From: Acanthococcus lagerstroemiae
Lineage: Eukaryota; Arthropoda; Insecta; Hemiptera; Eriococcidae
Direction of reading: 5' to 3'
DNA length: 64,000 nt
NCBI GenBank assembly: GCA_031841125.1
Contig: CM063106.1
Span: 46,055,806-46,119,805, forward strand
Every line of letters begins with the position of its first letter. Within the stretch, counting starts at the first letter, position 1. The translations under genes and the position numbers were made by a program. The notes beneath the pieces were generated by a model. The model worked only from the letters and a program-made list of their open reading frames with translations. It searched no databases and was not told where the DNA came from. Positions 44,307 to 56,621 of this stretch are shown in pieces.

Positions 44307-44434
44307 GTCATTATGATAGAATTTTTCAATTTTAAATTCTTCGTTTTCTTTCTCAAGGTATAATTTGCTGATTCTTAAATTCTTAAATGACCATGACTGA
44401 AAATAAATGATTTAAATGACTGTTAGACACTTTG

Positions 44435-44999
44435 ATACAACATACTACACCTCTCCCCCCAAAAAATCCACCAACGCCGATAAATGTAGGGCAACACTAC
44501 TGAAAAAATTACCCCCCCCCCCCAAAAAAAAAAAAAAAAAAAATCCAGGGACGCCTCTGACCTGGGCAGTCTACGTGTGATTGAAAGGTAGACAACGGCT
44601 CTTTGTCTGAACTGTGGACAGCAATGCCAGTGATGGGCCAGTGCAAGTCTTGTGATCCAACGAAACTGCAAGCGTATGAAACGTAGACATCACAGCAGCT
44701 TCTTACCGCTACAACATGTAATTACCAGTCAGTCAATGGACATCACAACTTATAATTTTCGGGTTTTCCGCCTCTCGTCTCGGTGTAGCCCTGGCGAAAT
44801 GTGAGCATTATCTATTGTTGCAAACTCTCTCGATCCTTCCTGCGATGTCAGATGTCGATGGTGATTAAGAGCGAAGCAAATGAAGGAAGGAAAAAAAATT
44901 ACACGTACGTGTGTCTGCGATTAGGTGGAATGAAAATCCACAAACCATATGGAGGAGGGTGGTCGGCTCTTGTTTAAGTTTAAAAGCCGGCCAAGGCTC
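44435..44999. other. Non-genic stretch upstream of the 45 kb promoter region
   Basis: A poly(C)-poly(A) tract lies at about 44511-44542. The rest is unremarkable and contains no exon that I can support. Confidence 0.4.
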
Positions 45000-45580
45000 G
45001 TGCTGTTAGCCGTCTCTAGCTGATCCAGATGTTGCGATCAGATGGCGCGGTCCCTGACTGAATGAGTGCGGCCTTCGGAGTGGGGCGACCGTTTATCGTC
45101 GATGCCACGCGCCGCTGTCAGAGTCGGGCTCGATCGGTGCCCCCGCCACTCCGGACTCTCGTCACTCGTCAGTCTTCGCATTCGCGTACTCGCTGCATTC
45201 GACATTCGGCAATCGACGCTCCGGCACTCGTACTTGGATTGTCGTAAGTCGTCGACGTCAGTAGTTTTCAGTTTACGAGTACTCGAGTGTACGCTTCGTA
45301 TATGTCGATCGAGTGTCTCCGTATATTATTCACGAATGTGATTACGTGTTACTTGTGGTCGTATTGAGCATTTTCAGTGTCGAGTTTTCCGTTTTAAAAT
45401 TTCCATCGTTTATCGTAAATATTTTCAATCTTGTATTCGCGTAATTTTCCGGCGATTTGTGTGGTCGTAAGTCATCGTCACGCTGGAAGTTGCGTGTGTG
45501 TTGGTGATCAGGCATTGAGAGTAAATTTTTGAGAAAAGCTCGTGTAAACGATCAGACGAATTAGTAAGGACGGAATTTTC
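45000..45580 (+). promoter_or_regulatory. CpG-rich promoter and 5' UTR region
   Basis: CpG density and GC content rise sharply compared with the flanks (GTGCGGCCTTCGGAGTGGGG, CATTCGCGTACTCGCTGC and many TCG/CGA words). Several arthropod initiator-like TCAGT motifs occur, for example in CGTCAGTAGTTTTCAGTTTA around 45258-45274. There is no clear TATA box. It leads directly into the coding exon starting at 45581. Confidence 0.5.
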
Positions 45581-45755
45581 ATGGGTATAACGGGAGAAAA
45601 CAGCGAATTGTATCGTGGTGAAGAGCGACTGCATTTACATCCGTCGTACACCCTCTCTCACTGTCGGAAGTGTCACGTCGCGTCGCACTCGTTTTTGGCG
45701 CCCTTCAGGGGCAAGATGAAGGGCCTGAAGAATTTTCGCAAAAAAATCGGTCTTG
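45581..45755 (+). CDS. neur: Probable first coding exon of a neuralized gene
   Basis: ATG at 45581 opens 58 codons plus one base, ending at a GTAAGT donor (45756). The exon ends with KMKGLKNFRKKIGL, a basic patch resembling, as I recall it, the KKMHLLKKIKKRFGL stretch just before NHR1 in fly Neuralized, which contacts membrane phosphoinositides. Its phase (one base over) is exactly what the NHR1 exon at 4115 needs, and adding it would bring copy A to about 701 residues. But it lies 41 kb downstream of that exon, across the N gap. It is therefore either misplaced by scaffolding or starts another neuralized gene whose next exons lie beyond 64 kb. A different gene with a basic N-terminus cannot be excluded. 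Confidence 0.6.
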
Positions 45756-48700
45756 GTAAGTGAATTTTATATTTGGAGTATTATTCGATGTGGCATCGAG
45801 GTGTGCCGGTGTGTAGATTCCGTCCGAAGGCTGAAGTTGATGCATCCGGTAAATCAGCCGTTCCCATAGAGGGCTTGCAGAAGGCGGGGATTGGGTGGAT
45901 AACCCCCCATAACCGTCCAACATGCAGTTTCTTCGTCGAAATTTTTCGAAAGATTGAAAAAATGTTACTTGCTGTTCTCCCGAATGAGTACTTTGTATCA
46001 CTTCCGGGGGTCAACGCTGAAATCCACCCCATAGAAGAATGCTGGTATTTTGTAAGGCTTTGATCGACTGTGAGTGGTTAAAAAGCTGGATGCATTGGTT
46101 GAAAATCTAGATTTTGCGATGATTAAAGACTGGAGAGTAGCAGGGCGGTACTGAGATACCGTCATCGAAGAGAATTCATGGTGTTACGGAGAATTTCTGT
46201 AAAATAATGTACAAAGGTCGCATTTTTTTGCGAGTAAAGCGAACAGAAAGTTTTCGTATTTTTGAAGAAGTCTTTCTAAAGAAAATATTCAAGTATGACT
46301 TGGCAAGCTTTCAAACCGGGTCTTGAGAGGTTAGGAATGATCCTCCGGGTCAAGAAAGATAGATTAAGAATCAGGTCTTGGGCGGGGCTAGAAAGCACAG
46401 ACTCAATCCTTTATTATTAGGCAGCAAATATTCAGAAATAATTCTCAGCATTTGCCAAACGAATGCTCTAAAAGTGAGAATTTGTTAGGATGTTCGATGA
46501 TTCGAATTTTGAACTTATCACGTGTCATAGCAATCGTGTATCTCCTAACAAAGTAACTACTGATGGACTTGGCGAGGGTGCTAGGCGTGACTAAGTACTC
46601 CCCTGAACTAATTGAACCCTTTCACAGAAAAATGATTTAACCTCTATTGGAAAATAGAGGTTTTGAAAGTACAGTTATTTTAGAGGAACAGTTTATTTCG
46701 AGTTTTTTGCCAGTACCAGAGTACTCTCTCAACTTTTAATCACATCAGGAGCATACCGAGGAGGAATTACTAAGGGGGAAAACCCAAAATTTTCCGACTA
46801 GGAAGCCTCCTGTTCCGTAACCGGTGCGAGCGAAAACAAGTGAGTTTTCTTACTGATTTGGATCACAAAAAGAAAAAAATCTTTCAAATGTCGAGATTTT
46901 TTAATTGAGAACCCTGATTCTCCTACTGAAGATAGCTGTTAAACTTGTAGGGGAATGCTGCTCCTGTTTCCCCGCCGGCGCGCCCCTGAATCACGTGTAA
47001 TTTCAAAGGGATCAAAGTAAATTTTTATTGAGCTTTCATTTTTTAATTTCGATAGTTTTTCATGGTATAGTCGAATTGGCTGAGCAACTGCTCCAAATTT
47101 CTGTTGTTACATTGAGTATTTCTAAAATCGAGCATTTCTCTGAGCATTTGCTGAGGTTTTTTTTTTTACAAATTCTAAGTATTAATTAGCTTACATAAGA
47201 GTGCTTGCTGATACTATGAAAGGCTGGTATTGTGTGAGGGAAGAGGGAAGATGAGGAACATTCAGGTATGACCCCCTGACCTTCCCCTCCAGTCGAGAAA
47301 TCATACTTGAAAGTCGAAAAATTCCGACACACGGAAAAATTTGGTTTAAATGGGGACTTTTTTGTCAATTGAAATACTTGTAACATTTTAGTCAGGACTT
47401 TACCTCACTACATTCTTCCTCCTTTATACCGGGGAACATGTTCTTGCCCGCCCTGGTGTTGAGGTGGTTGCTGTGCTCTGGAGGTGACTCTTCTAAGTCC
47501 CTGGCTTGTAGTGTGGATTAGAAAGTTCCTTTTCCATATAAGCGCCGTGGGCATTCCTCCTTTTCCCCCTCATGTAAACCCAGCGCCGTTTAAGAATCTT
47601 CTGACCTTATTAAAAGACAGTCATTAGCTTTCGTAGAACCCGGTACAGCTCTTCTACCCTTGAGATGATCCTAGACATTTGAAACTACGAGACTTTTTCT
47701 TAGCCTTGTTTAAACTTCTTGAAAACTCGTTCGAACTTGAAGAGTTTTAGATATCTTCATAACTTCTTTAATACTTGTCAGAACTTATTCAGTATTCTTC
47801 TAGACCTCTTCAATACCTTTTAAACTCTCACGAACTCACGCAAGACTCCCTGGTAGTTGGACTTAACATTTTCGAGTGCTCGAAGTGACAAGTGAAGTAG
47901 AAATTGATGGTTGAGTAAATTTCAGTGTATGCATTGCATGCCCACGTTTCTATTTATATATGTCGAGTGTTTACATTCCGGAGCTTATAATGGCTCACGA
48001 TGATTAATTGGTGAGTTCCACAAATCTCTGCACCTTCATCCCAGTGAAAAGATTTATAAGGATTTTTCAAGTTCGAAAGTATCAATTTTCGTTTCATCGG
48101 TTACGAATATAAAATACAGGAATGCGAGAATAATTCAATGTCGTGCGTGAAGAAGTTACGCGAAAAAGAAAATATTCTGATGTCTCGTGCAGTACTAGTA
48201 TGACACGGAAAGTGAAGACGATATCCAAAATATCTGCGGTATGCTGTCAGTATGGTTCTGTTGGCACTCAGCAAGCAGAGATGAATGAAATCGTACATTC
48301 GTGAAGTATAATATAAATATTGGATTAACGGTAGTGAAGAAACTTCATTAATACATTGGAAAAGAGAAGAACCTGGGATAAAAATATGTTTAAGTTGGGA
48401 CGAGAGTGTGTGAATGAGTGAGGTGAGTAATCAGTAGGGGAAAGCAATTAATATTCGAATTTTTCAATGTTACGTTGCCGCCAAAATTCTCCAGGATGAT
48501 TATGAATCTTGCAGGGGTGAAGACATGAATAGTTGATGGAATGATTGAAGAATAGGAGCGAAGGGTTATATGGCAGACCGTTGGACCTCCCATTAGATCT
48601 CCTTTCCTTTCTCGTGAAACCAGAAGAAAGTAAGCTGAGACAAGAAGAAGCGATTATTGATATATTTTTGAACCTTCAAGATAATGAAGTGTTGTAAGAG

Positions 48701-49645
48701 GAATTTCGAACATTGGGATTTGGAGAAAAAATGATGCATGAGAAATGGGTTCGTCAAATGCCTACTTTGGTGCTGCCAGCGGAGAGAAATTAAGATAAGT
48801 TCTCAAATAAAACTAATACTCTTGATGGTAAGGTGAACTGGGCTTGAAAATGCAGTTTAGATCCCTCGCGCACTACATGAGGTGGTTTTTATAAACTTCG
48901 CGCGCAGTCAGCTATACATTGTGGTATCTACGATACCATTTTCCAGTCTCACCCTCAATTACTCTTGTAATGCGTTTTCGAAGGAATTTTCAGCCTCGGT
49001 ATGTTAGTTCACAGAAACGGAAAAAGTAAATGCAAACATTCTGGGAAAACTGAAATTCGGTACAATCAGCCAGTTTTAAACTTACTAATTATTATACGGA
49101 CGATTCCGGAAAATCGGAGTGGAACCACGCCCTCCAGAGTGTCAAATAGCCCCAAATTCGAGAATTTTCCAGTAATTCAGTGAATGTGAAGCGCTCTGTG
49201 AAAAGGTACCACATGTCGGAGAACTCATTTTTGAGTTTTTGTTAGCATCTAGTACTGCAGTTCAAAAAAAATTAGTCTAGCTTCAATACAGACTGAGATA
49301 AGAATATCTTGCGAACATGTACCAAAAGATCCTGCAAGGTTCACAGGTAGTCAATGCGTGTACATTCAGGACAACTTTGAAGATGACAGTCCATATGAAG
49401 TACAAGTGAAAGGTTGGTTTTGAAAAACTTGCCAGTCCGAGAATGAAGTTCTACAAAAGGTTATACATTTGAAAACAGTGGACTCATCAGTAACACAATA
49501 GTCATTATGCGCAACTGTAGTGATAACGCATGCACAAACGTAAACAAGATCGATGCGACTTATGGTACCTTTTCTGAACACCTAGCCTATAGATCATAAT
49601 TCGTTTGTAAACTTGACAGTATCATATTTGGACCTTTTGAAATCA
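45756..49645. other. Presumed intron or intergenic sequence
   Basis: A degenerate GAACTT / AGAACTT / CTTC tract lies at 47690-47860, of the same kind as 4640-5540. No further exon with neuralized similarity is present, and no other family is recognised. Confidence 0.4.
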
Positions 49646-49876
49646 ATGAAAAGATTGAAATGGGATTGGGCTGGACATGTGGCGAGAATGATATGCGAAA
49701 GATAGGCATCAAAAGTAACAAACTGGATAACATATAGAACGAGAAGAAAAGGAAGGCAGAGAGAAAGGTGCGAAAGAATGTTGGAAAACAAATTGTATCA
49801 CAGAGTGGCGTACGACCGGCTTGAATGGGCCAGATTGAGGGAGGCCTATGCCCAATATAAAGGGCCAACTAATTAG
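49646..49876 (+). pseudogene. C-terminal remnant of a LINE ORF2 with one stop
   Basis: A single frame reads MKRLKWDWAGHVARMICER, a TAG stop, WITYRTRRKGRQRERCERML and YDRLEWARLREAYAQYKGPT, then stop. The LKW.WAGHVAR, R.GR and W..LREAYAQ patterns are the ordinary end of non-LTR retrotransposon polymerase ORFs. The reverse transcriptase domain upstream is missing. Confidence 0.85.
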
Positions 49877-51759
49877 TTAAATATACTATAATATCATATA
49901 TAAAATGGATTACATGTATAATAAAGGCTAATTGTAATTGTAGAGGGTGGGCGTGCTGAAAACTGAGGATATCCAAATCATAATATAATTCTCATATCTT
50001 GGTTCCAGAAGTCGTTGAACTCATCTTTAGCAACTTTTTGATCCTAATTTGAAAATGGTGGCCCCTTGATGAGGAGAAGTTCTCTGCTGATGAGGTTTAT
50101 GAGCTAGACCCGTTGTGGATATCGTCTTTTAGATTTTGTAGGTGGACTCCGTACCATTGGCATCGAGTAACCTTAAAATGCACGAGAACCAGACGCATTT
50201 CCTACATTTACATCCGGCGCGTTTTGTTTCTCGAACAAACGTGAAAATTTGTCCATCAACCAAATATAGAATAACTCGGGTCGGTTACTAACGTATCCGT
50301 ACGTGACATACGTGGTCAGAATTAATAGTTGTGAACTGCTTGAGCTGGTACTCGTTGTAGAATGGGTATGGCTCTATAAAGGTGGGTTACACCGAACGTG
50401 AGAAACAGATATAAATGTGAGAGAATGAAAGACAGATAAGATAGCAAAATTTGTATTATTTTTCACACCGAATTGGCTGGTCGGTGACGATGTTGATGTT
50501 GGCTCGAATGAAATATATGGCAGTATTTCGCAAATACCCTTGAAGAATGGGAGCGTAGGCACCGGAGCAGTCTACCGTGTTGCGGATTGAATAACCGCGT
50601 CGCTGTTTTGTGAAGTTACGAGCGAACCAGCAACACAAATCAACGAACGTTCTGTTGCTCAGCTTCGCAACCTCGGTTTTTCTTTCAGGAAATTTCACGT
50701 TCTCAATTGCAGCGAGTCGTTGTGTCAGCGGCAAAGTGAATAGCAGGTTTTTTTTTTGTCCACTCTGGAGGAACCTGATGAATGGACGATGTTCGCGCTG
50801 ATTAATTAGGCACGCCGACCGGTCGACACGCGTGATTTGTGGAGACAGTCCGAGAATGCGAAGTTGTGTGGGAATGACGAACTCGGTCTCGCCGATGGTG
50901 TTCTGTTTTCCGTGTACTCAAATTTGAGACACGTCAGAAGATAATATGCTAGGAAGAGTTAGTAGCGTAGCCAGCCTATTGTTCGTGGTTGGGTTTGGTC
51001 TGCACCTAAAGGAGAGGGACGCTAAAATTGGAAAAACCACTACTTGACGAAGTCGCAAAGCGGGGTCCAGACCACCTCGACCTCTAGCTACGCCATTGGA
51101 ATGAGTGGACAGGTGTAGTTAACAGGAGAGTATGAAAACGTTCTAATAGTGAACTGTAATGTGTTAGAGACTGGTAAGGGAATCTGAGTGAGGTTTGGTG
51201 AATCTGTCTCCATTTGAAGGGTACAAATCTGTTGTCGGGTCAAAATTGTTGAAGGCCTGTGACCGGAGAAGAATCTCGAAGCTTTCCCTCTCCTCTTTCG
51301 AGATGTATGAAAACCAAAGACGCTGACTGTGAAGAATAAGCCAGGACAGTGTTGCCAGATGCGAAAGTTGAATTCTGCATCCCATGTGTAGCGGAAATAA
51401 CATCACTGATTTTGTACAGTAACGTTTTATTATCGTATATCATTAGGCCGTATGCATAAAAATTATTAGGCTTTAACGTCGAAGCAAGAGAGCGGAGTGA
51501 GAGCCGTCGCTTCCGAGGGAAAGATAGAAGTTTAAGGTTTTGCTTCAATTTGTATGCAGAAGCTTTCTTTTTCTCTTCAAAGCGAACGCTCCACAAAATG
51601 AAGCGAGTGCTTCAAAGATAACAACGTGTGTTCAAGTTGTTACCAGCCGACGTATGTGTCCAAGGAACTTCTTCTAAATCGAAAATCATTCAAAGAAGCG
51701 AAGACAAAGATGGTGGTGGTGTACAGGTGGAAAGCGCACCAAACTTAAAAAACGATGAA
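49877..51759. other. Non-genic stretch with one MITE
   Basis: The CAGTGGCG-family element 50960-51098 lies here. Apart from it I recognise nothing; the open frames are short and lack homology or splice context. Confidence 0.4.
50960..51098. mobile_element. 139-bp MITE, CAGTGGCG family
   Basis: Ends TAGTAGCGTAGCCAG and CTAGCTACGCCATTG are decayed forms of the family termini. The interior matches the 61946-62091 copy (GCTAAAATT.GAAA, CTACTTGA.GAAGTCGCAA, GGGGTCCAGACC). The flanks GGAAGAGT and GAATGAGT match at 6 of 8. Confidence 0.75.
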
Positions 51760-52400
51760 ATCATTTTCGGGGGAAATCTCAGATGATTTCCAAAGAATTT
51801 CATTAAAAAATTTCGAGAAGGTTCTTTTGATTTCCGAGGATAATTTTCGAAAAATTTTATCGAAAATATTCGGGGGAAATTTCCAATCATTTTCGACGAA
51901 TTTCATTGGACACCACTGAGGAAAATCTCCGATGATTTCAGGAGAATTTTTTTGGAAATCTTCTCCGGAGAATTTCATTGGTAATCTTCAGAATAAATTT
52001 CCAATGTTTTCCAAAGAATTTCTTCGAAAATCTTCAGGAAGACTTTCCGATAATTTCTAAAGAATTTCATCGGAAATATTTGGGAAAATACTCCGATGGT
52101 TTTTGGAAGAATTTTATCAAAAATCTTCAGGAAGAATCTCCGATGTTTTCCAGAGAATAATTTCATTGGAAATCTTCGAGAAGAATCTCCGATGATTTTT
52201 TAAGGAATTTAATCGGATTTTTTTTTTTTTTTTGGGGGGGGGGGGCACTCATGCGATGGAATCAGAGATTTTTCCTGAAGATTTCTGATGAAATTCTTCG
52301 GAAATCAGCCCAAATTTCCGAAGAATTTTGTTAAAAGAATTTTGTCGAAAATAATTTGAGTAAAATCTTCGATAATTTCAAAAAAGTGTCAAAATCTTAA
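51760..52400. repeat. ~47-bp minisatellite that changes orientation near 52250
   Basis: About ten diverged units of the form TCCGATGATTTCCAAAGAAT, TTCATCGGAAATCTTC, GGGAAGAA run from 51760 to about 52215 with 46-49 base periods. A T-run and G-run follow (about 52217-52245), and the next unit (52262-52308) is reverse-complemented. Phe/Lys-rich open frames here are by-products. Confidence 0.75.
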
Positions 52401-52439
52401 AAAGAATGGGCATTTGTTGGGGGGGGGATTTCGGGGTGA

Positions 52440-53015
52440 ACTGATAGAATAGCAAGTATGAAGATCAAAATATCTCAGCATCAAACAGTTACCATCACTC
52501 AGGTGTACGCCCCCACTTCAGCCTCTAGTGAAGAGGAAATTTATAATTTTTACCATACTCTTTTGGAAACACTAACCCCCCAGAAAAACGAAAAACTGAA
52601 TGATACGCTAGTTATAGGAGACTTCAACAGTCAACTAAACACATATTTGTATAAGATTTCAATCGTTTTAGCGATCACAGTTATACATATAGCCAGAATC
52701 ACATAATTATAAGTAATGTGCAAATGTGTCATTGGCCGTATTGTGGCTGTACATGTGCACAATAAATTTGTTAAAATAAATAAACTGAAAGTAGGATATG
52801 TGGAGAAGAACACATAATGGGACCTTACGGTCGTGGAGTCCGAAATAAAAGAGGCGAAAGGATGATGGAATTCCGTCAAAATAATAATTTAAGTCAATAA
52901 CTCATTGTATAAAGAAAGTTATCCCCGAACAGAGAGTATAAAAACCAGATAGACTATATTCTGGCCTCCACGTATATTCGAAAAAAATTCACAATTATTC
53001 GGTAGATGCAAAATT
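52440..53015 (+). pseudogene. Remnant of a LINE apurinic-type endonuclease domain
   Basis: The first part (about 52458-52640) reads VTITQVYAPTSASSEEEI, then TLVIGDFNSQL; VYAPTS and GDFN are hallmark motifs of the endonuclease in non-LTR retrotransposons. After about 130 bases of interruption, the second part (about 52816-53005) has RGVRNKRGERMMEFRQNN and EYKNQIDYILA, broken by two stops; the N.RG..M..F and Q.DYIL motifs complete the domain. It is inactive. Confidence 0.85.
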
Positions 53016-56000
53016 TAAATTTACCAGATTCAGTGAGATTTTTCAACCTTCATGACAGCACTTTGCGCAGGAGACGTAGCAGGGATTCTCCAGTGAATTT
53101 CATTGTATACCTCAGTGCGGTTGGAATTCCAAACGCCCGAAAAACTGGGGCCAGGACCCCTCCTAATCCATAATTCTTTACTGGCAAGCTACCATCAAAA
53201 TGAAAATCTTAGGATATCCATTTTGAGATTCGAGTATTGCACCGGCATCTCGGGCATTGGCAACGGTTGGCTTCCAACCACAGTGGTCAAAATCCGCTCT
53301 GCTAACCGTTAGTGTGAGAGAATGTTTCACACGGTATTGCTGGAAACTCCCTAAGGTAAATCCGGCAGGGAATCTCGCTTTAGCCGATCTATACTTTTTG
53401 TGAATGAGTGTGAAGATTATACGAAAAAGGAAGTATGGGAAAACTGGGGGATGAATTGTGTAGCCGATTTTTGAGAGATAGCGAGACACAATGGACAAAC
53501 GAATAGGATCTACACGCACAATTAAAAGGGAGCATGTCAACTACAAACGGAACCAATAAATGAATTTCGTTCCGTTTTTTGCTTCCTCTTGGAAGTCGAC
53601 ACGAACAAAAAACTGAAATGCATTAATTTTACGACATCCGTCCGCTGACAAGATTTAGCTGCTATTCGTCGATGTCGTTGTGAAAATAAGTCAAAAGAGA
53701 AAAGTAACAATGCTGGTGTATTAATAGCAGAATAAAGAACGTGTTTTTCGGAAATTTAGAGTTTTACGTCAAGAAATTTGGCGACACAGTGTAGGTATAA
53801 CTGTCTGGTGTTCACCCCACGATCCATGGCCTTGTTTTGTTACCGTAGTAATAATGCCAATAATAAAAAGCGAATAACGAGAAACTAATAAAGTACGTGA
53901 ATTACTTAGTAAATTTATAATCAGGTATTGCCAGAATGGATACGTGAGTTAATTCAGGTTTGTAATCTTTCTCATTTGAAAAACTGGCTGAAAGGTAGTT
54001 GGTGTGATGGCTGGACCATAAACAGTTTAGACCTTGATTTCCTTTGAGCTGCGTGGTTATGATTATGAGAGAAACTGAAATCAACTCTAGTCACCGACTC
54101 CCCGTGCCGATGTTGCACATCGTGGCCTGCAGATTGATGTTGATCTTTGATCAGTGGGAAGTGATTAGAGATAGTTTGAATTTTCAATAAATTCTGCTGC
54201 TGTAGGGAGTAGAGGAAAGATGATCTAAACCGTTTTCAATCATTAGTGGGAACTGCATCGGCGAAGGGTTGTTGGCCAGGGTTAGCAGAGTTGCAGTGTG
54301 CTACACACTACGTCGACGGTCTTTTCTGGAAGCAACAACTAGCTGCGGTTGTGCTTTAAAGCTTGTTCAAACTTGTCTGATACTCACTAAAATTGTATAC
54401 GATTGTTTTAAAGTTGTTCATGATACTTTAAGACTTTTAAGACAAACTAAGATTTGATTAGGACTCTTGAAAACCCCTTGGGACCTCTTACGTGTTTTCA
54501 AAACGTTAAGACAGCAGTATGTCTCCTGTCAACTAATCTTCAGATTTTGTGAGACTCTTAAAACTTTTCAATGTCCATCACAGATTCAGTGAGAATATTT
54601 CCGACTTGTTTTAACCTTGAAAGACTTTCTATTCGTGTTTAAGATTCCTGAAGACGCGTTGTGCACGCTGCTCGAGACTCTATAAGACTCTCCCTGTTAA
54701 CTATTTTGAAGCGAGTTCCATAAATTGTTTCTCTCCAGGACAGGATAATTGCTAGCATTGTTTATCCATATATGACCACTGAATACCATTTCCCTTATTA
54801 CCGAAACTTATTCGGTTTCCAGATGTATAATTTTATTTCTGGAAGAGTGAAGATCAAGTCCGTATACGAAATTGCGTTGCTCAAAGAGAAAAATAAAAAT
54901 ACTTGAAGAATTTGAGAAAGTGTCAGTGTCAAGCAACTCGGCAAGGGTCTTGAAACGTTTTAAGATATCTTAAGTAAGTACTGAAAAGTCTTACAGCGTC
55001 TTGGACCAGTCTTAAGTTGTCTTGAAATAGTCTATAAAAGGTCTTCTAGTTCTAGAAAGTCTTGATCAAGTTCTGAGGAGTCCTAAGTCTGGAAAAGTCT
55101 TAGAAAGCCATAAGCAAGTCTGCAAGAGTTATGAAGGGACCCAAAACAGCTTTAAACAAGTTGGGATGCACCTTACAATATCCTAAATTTGGGAGAGTCT
55201 TGAATGAGCATTGAAGAGCCTTACTGGCTTATAATATGAACTTGAACATGTTCTAAAGAAGGACGGAAGAGTTTAGCCTTGATCATGTCGTGAATAGCCT
55301 TCAAGTCAAGAATAGTCATGAAGATTCGTACGCGAGCATAGTTGGCCGTACAAATGCTTAACCCCCTCCCCCGAGTATGTCCCTCTTCTCGGCTCACTGA
55401 GTTATAACCGTGAAGTACGTACTTACTCATTCTAAATTGCCTCACTGAGAATCCAGGTTTGCTCTCTGGATCCGATACTGGTATAGGTTGATGCAGTTTG
55501 ATGTTCTTAGCTTCGCCTTGCTCATCTGACCCGGTGTGGTACTTCCGAGTTTGTGAATATTGGGTAAAATTTCGACGTACCATCGGATGTGTCGAGTAAC
55601 CCCAGTAGGTTTTTGTATACGCGTTTTGTTATCCGGCAGGAAGGTACCGAGAGGGTACTGCGGTAAATGTGTGCCTTTTGAGTGACTTAGTAACGGAATT
55701 ACTTTTGTTTTGCCCCTCCCCTCGTGCCACTTTGTCGTTTTGCTTGGGAATGCGTGCGTGCGAGTGGAGCCGAGCGCCGCTACGCACTACCCCTCGGTTT
55801 ATTAATATTTTCTCTTTGAGAGGTTGTTATCTGCTGGCTTTTTATTTTTTGTGCGCTCGAATTTGGGGGCAAGCTGTTCGTGCCGACAGATGGTATTCTC
55901 ATAGGCTTTGTACGTTCAATGCTCTCTCTTCGGCGGTGCCGATGCCGTTCGTTCAGCTGTTGCTGATGCGATGCAACTCATCTCTCGGTCGGACGTAATT

Positions 56001-56620
56001 CCGCCTGGCCACGAATTGACGCCTCGATTTTCCGGCTCGCTTTCCCTTCGTCTCCCTCGTCCCCCATGCTTTGCAAATTGACGAAGCAATTTATTATCAT
56101 ACGGCGAGGGAGAAAATGAAATAGCCGCATGTGTGTTTATTCCTACGTTGATTTTCGACGCTTTGTGGTCGTGTAGCGGGCGAAATGAAGCGAGTTGATG
56201 CGGCCAAGTTCATTATCGCGCGACAGAATCGTCGAGGGATTTGCCCGAGAATTGGATACACCGGTCCCCGAAACAGAGGGAATGGCTTTGTAGACGAATA
56301 TTTCAGTACCAATGTAATGTGAAGTTTCACTTCGAGGCGACATTATGACGCTCTATCGCGGGCGAACGACCTCGGTACAGGAGAATTTCGGTAGGTTTGG
56401 GAAGACTGACAGTGTGGTGGAAGTACGGTAGACCGGTTTCGAGGACAAAATTTTCACAGACGGGAAACAAACCAGGGAAAACTGACTGTGGGGAAACTAG
56501 TCGCTGAATTGCTGAATCGAAGCTGCGTACAGGTCTGTGTGATTCATTCGCAGTTGGATCGCCATTTTGCAACGCTGTTACAGTCGATTGTATGAAGGAC
56601 GGGGGGAGTGGACCGAGTAT
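53016..56620. other. Non-genic stretch with cryptic repeats
   Basis: Degenerate AAGACT / AGTCTTGA tracts lie at 54360-54720 and 54900-55290. The segment 55690-56400 is CpG-rich and could be a promoter, but no exon is recognised there. A weak tRNA-like box A occurs on the minus strand near 53300 (GGTTAGCAGAGCGG). Confidence 0.4.
54360..55290. repeat. Cryptic AGACT / AGTCTTGA repeat tracts
   Basis: From 54360 to 54720 the words AAGACT, TAAGACT and GAGACTC recur. From 54900 to 55290 the complementary words AGTCTTGAA, AGTCTTA and AAGTCT recur. Thus the same family is present in both orientations, side by side. Confidence 0.55.
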
Positions 56621-56621
56621 C

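Larger units (their letters stand above)
41652..44434. mobile_element. Possible 2.8-kb outer element hosting nested insertions
   Basis: AGGGTGTCTAACAAAATCGA on the left mirrors TGACTGTTAGACACTTTG on the right, and GAAAAATAAATGA / GAAAATAAATGA also lie near each end, though in the same orientation. No target duplication could be found. Several elements are inserted inside. Low to moderate support. Confidence 0.35.

Noticed and set aside
53230..53320. tRNA-like sequence on the minus strand
   Set aside because: It has a box A-like GGTTAGCAGAGCGG, but no cloverleaf or box B can be formed convincingly.
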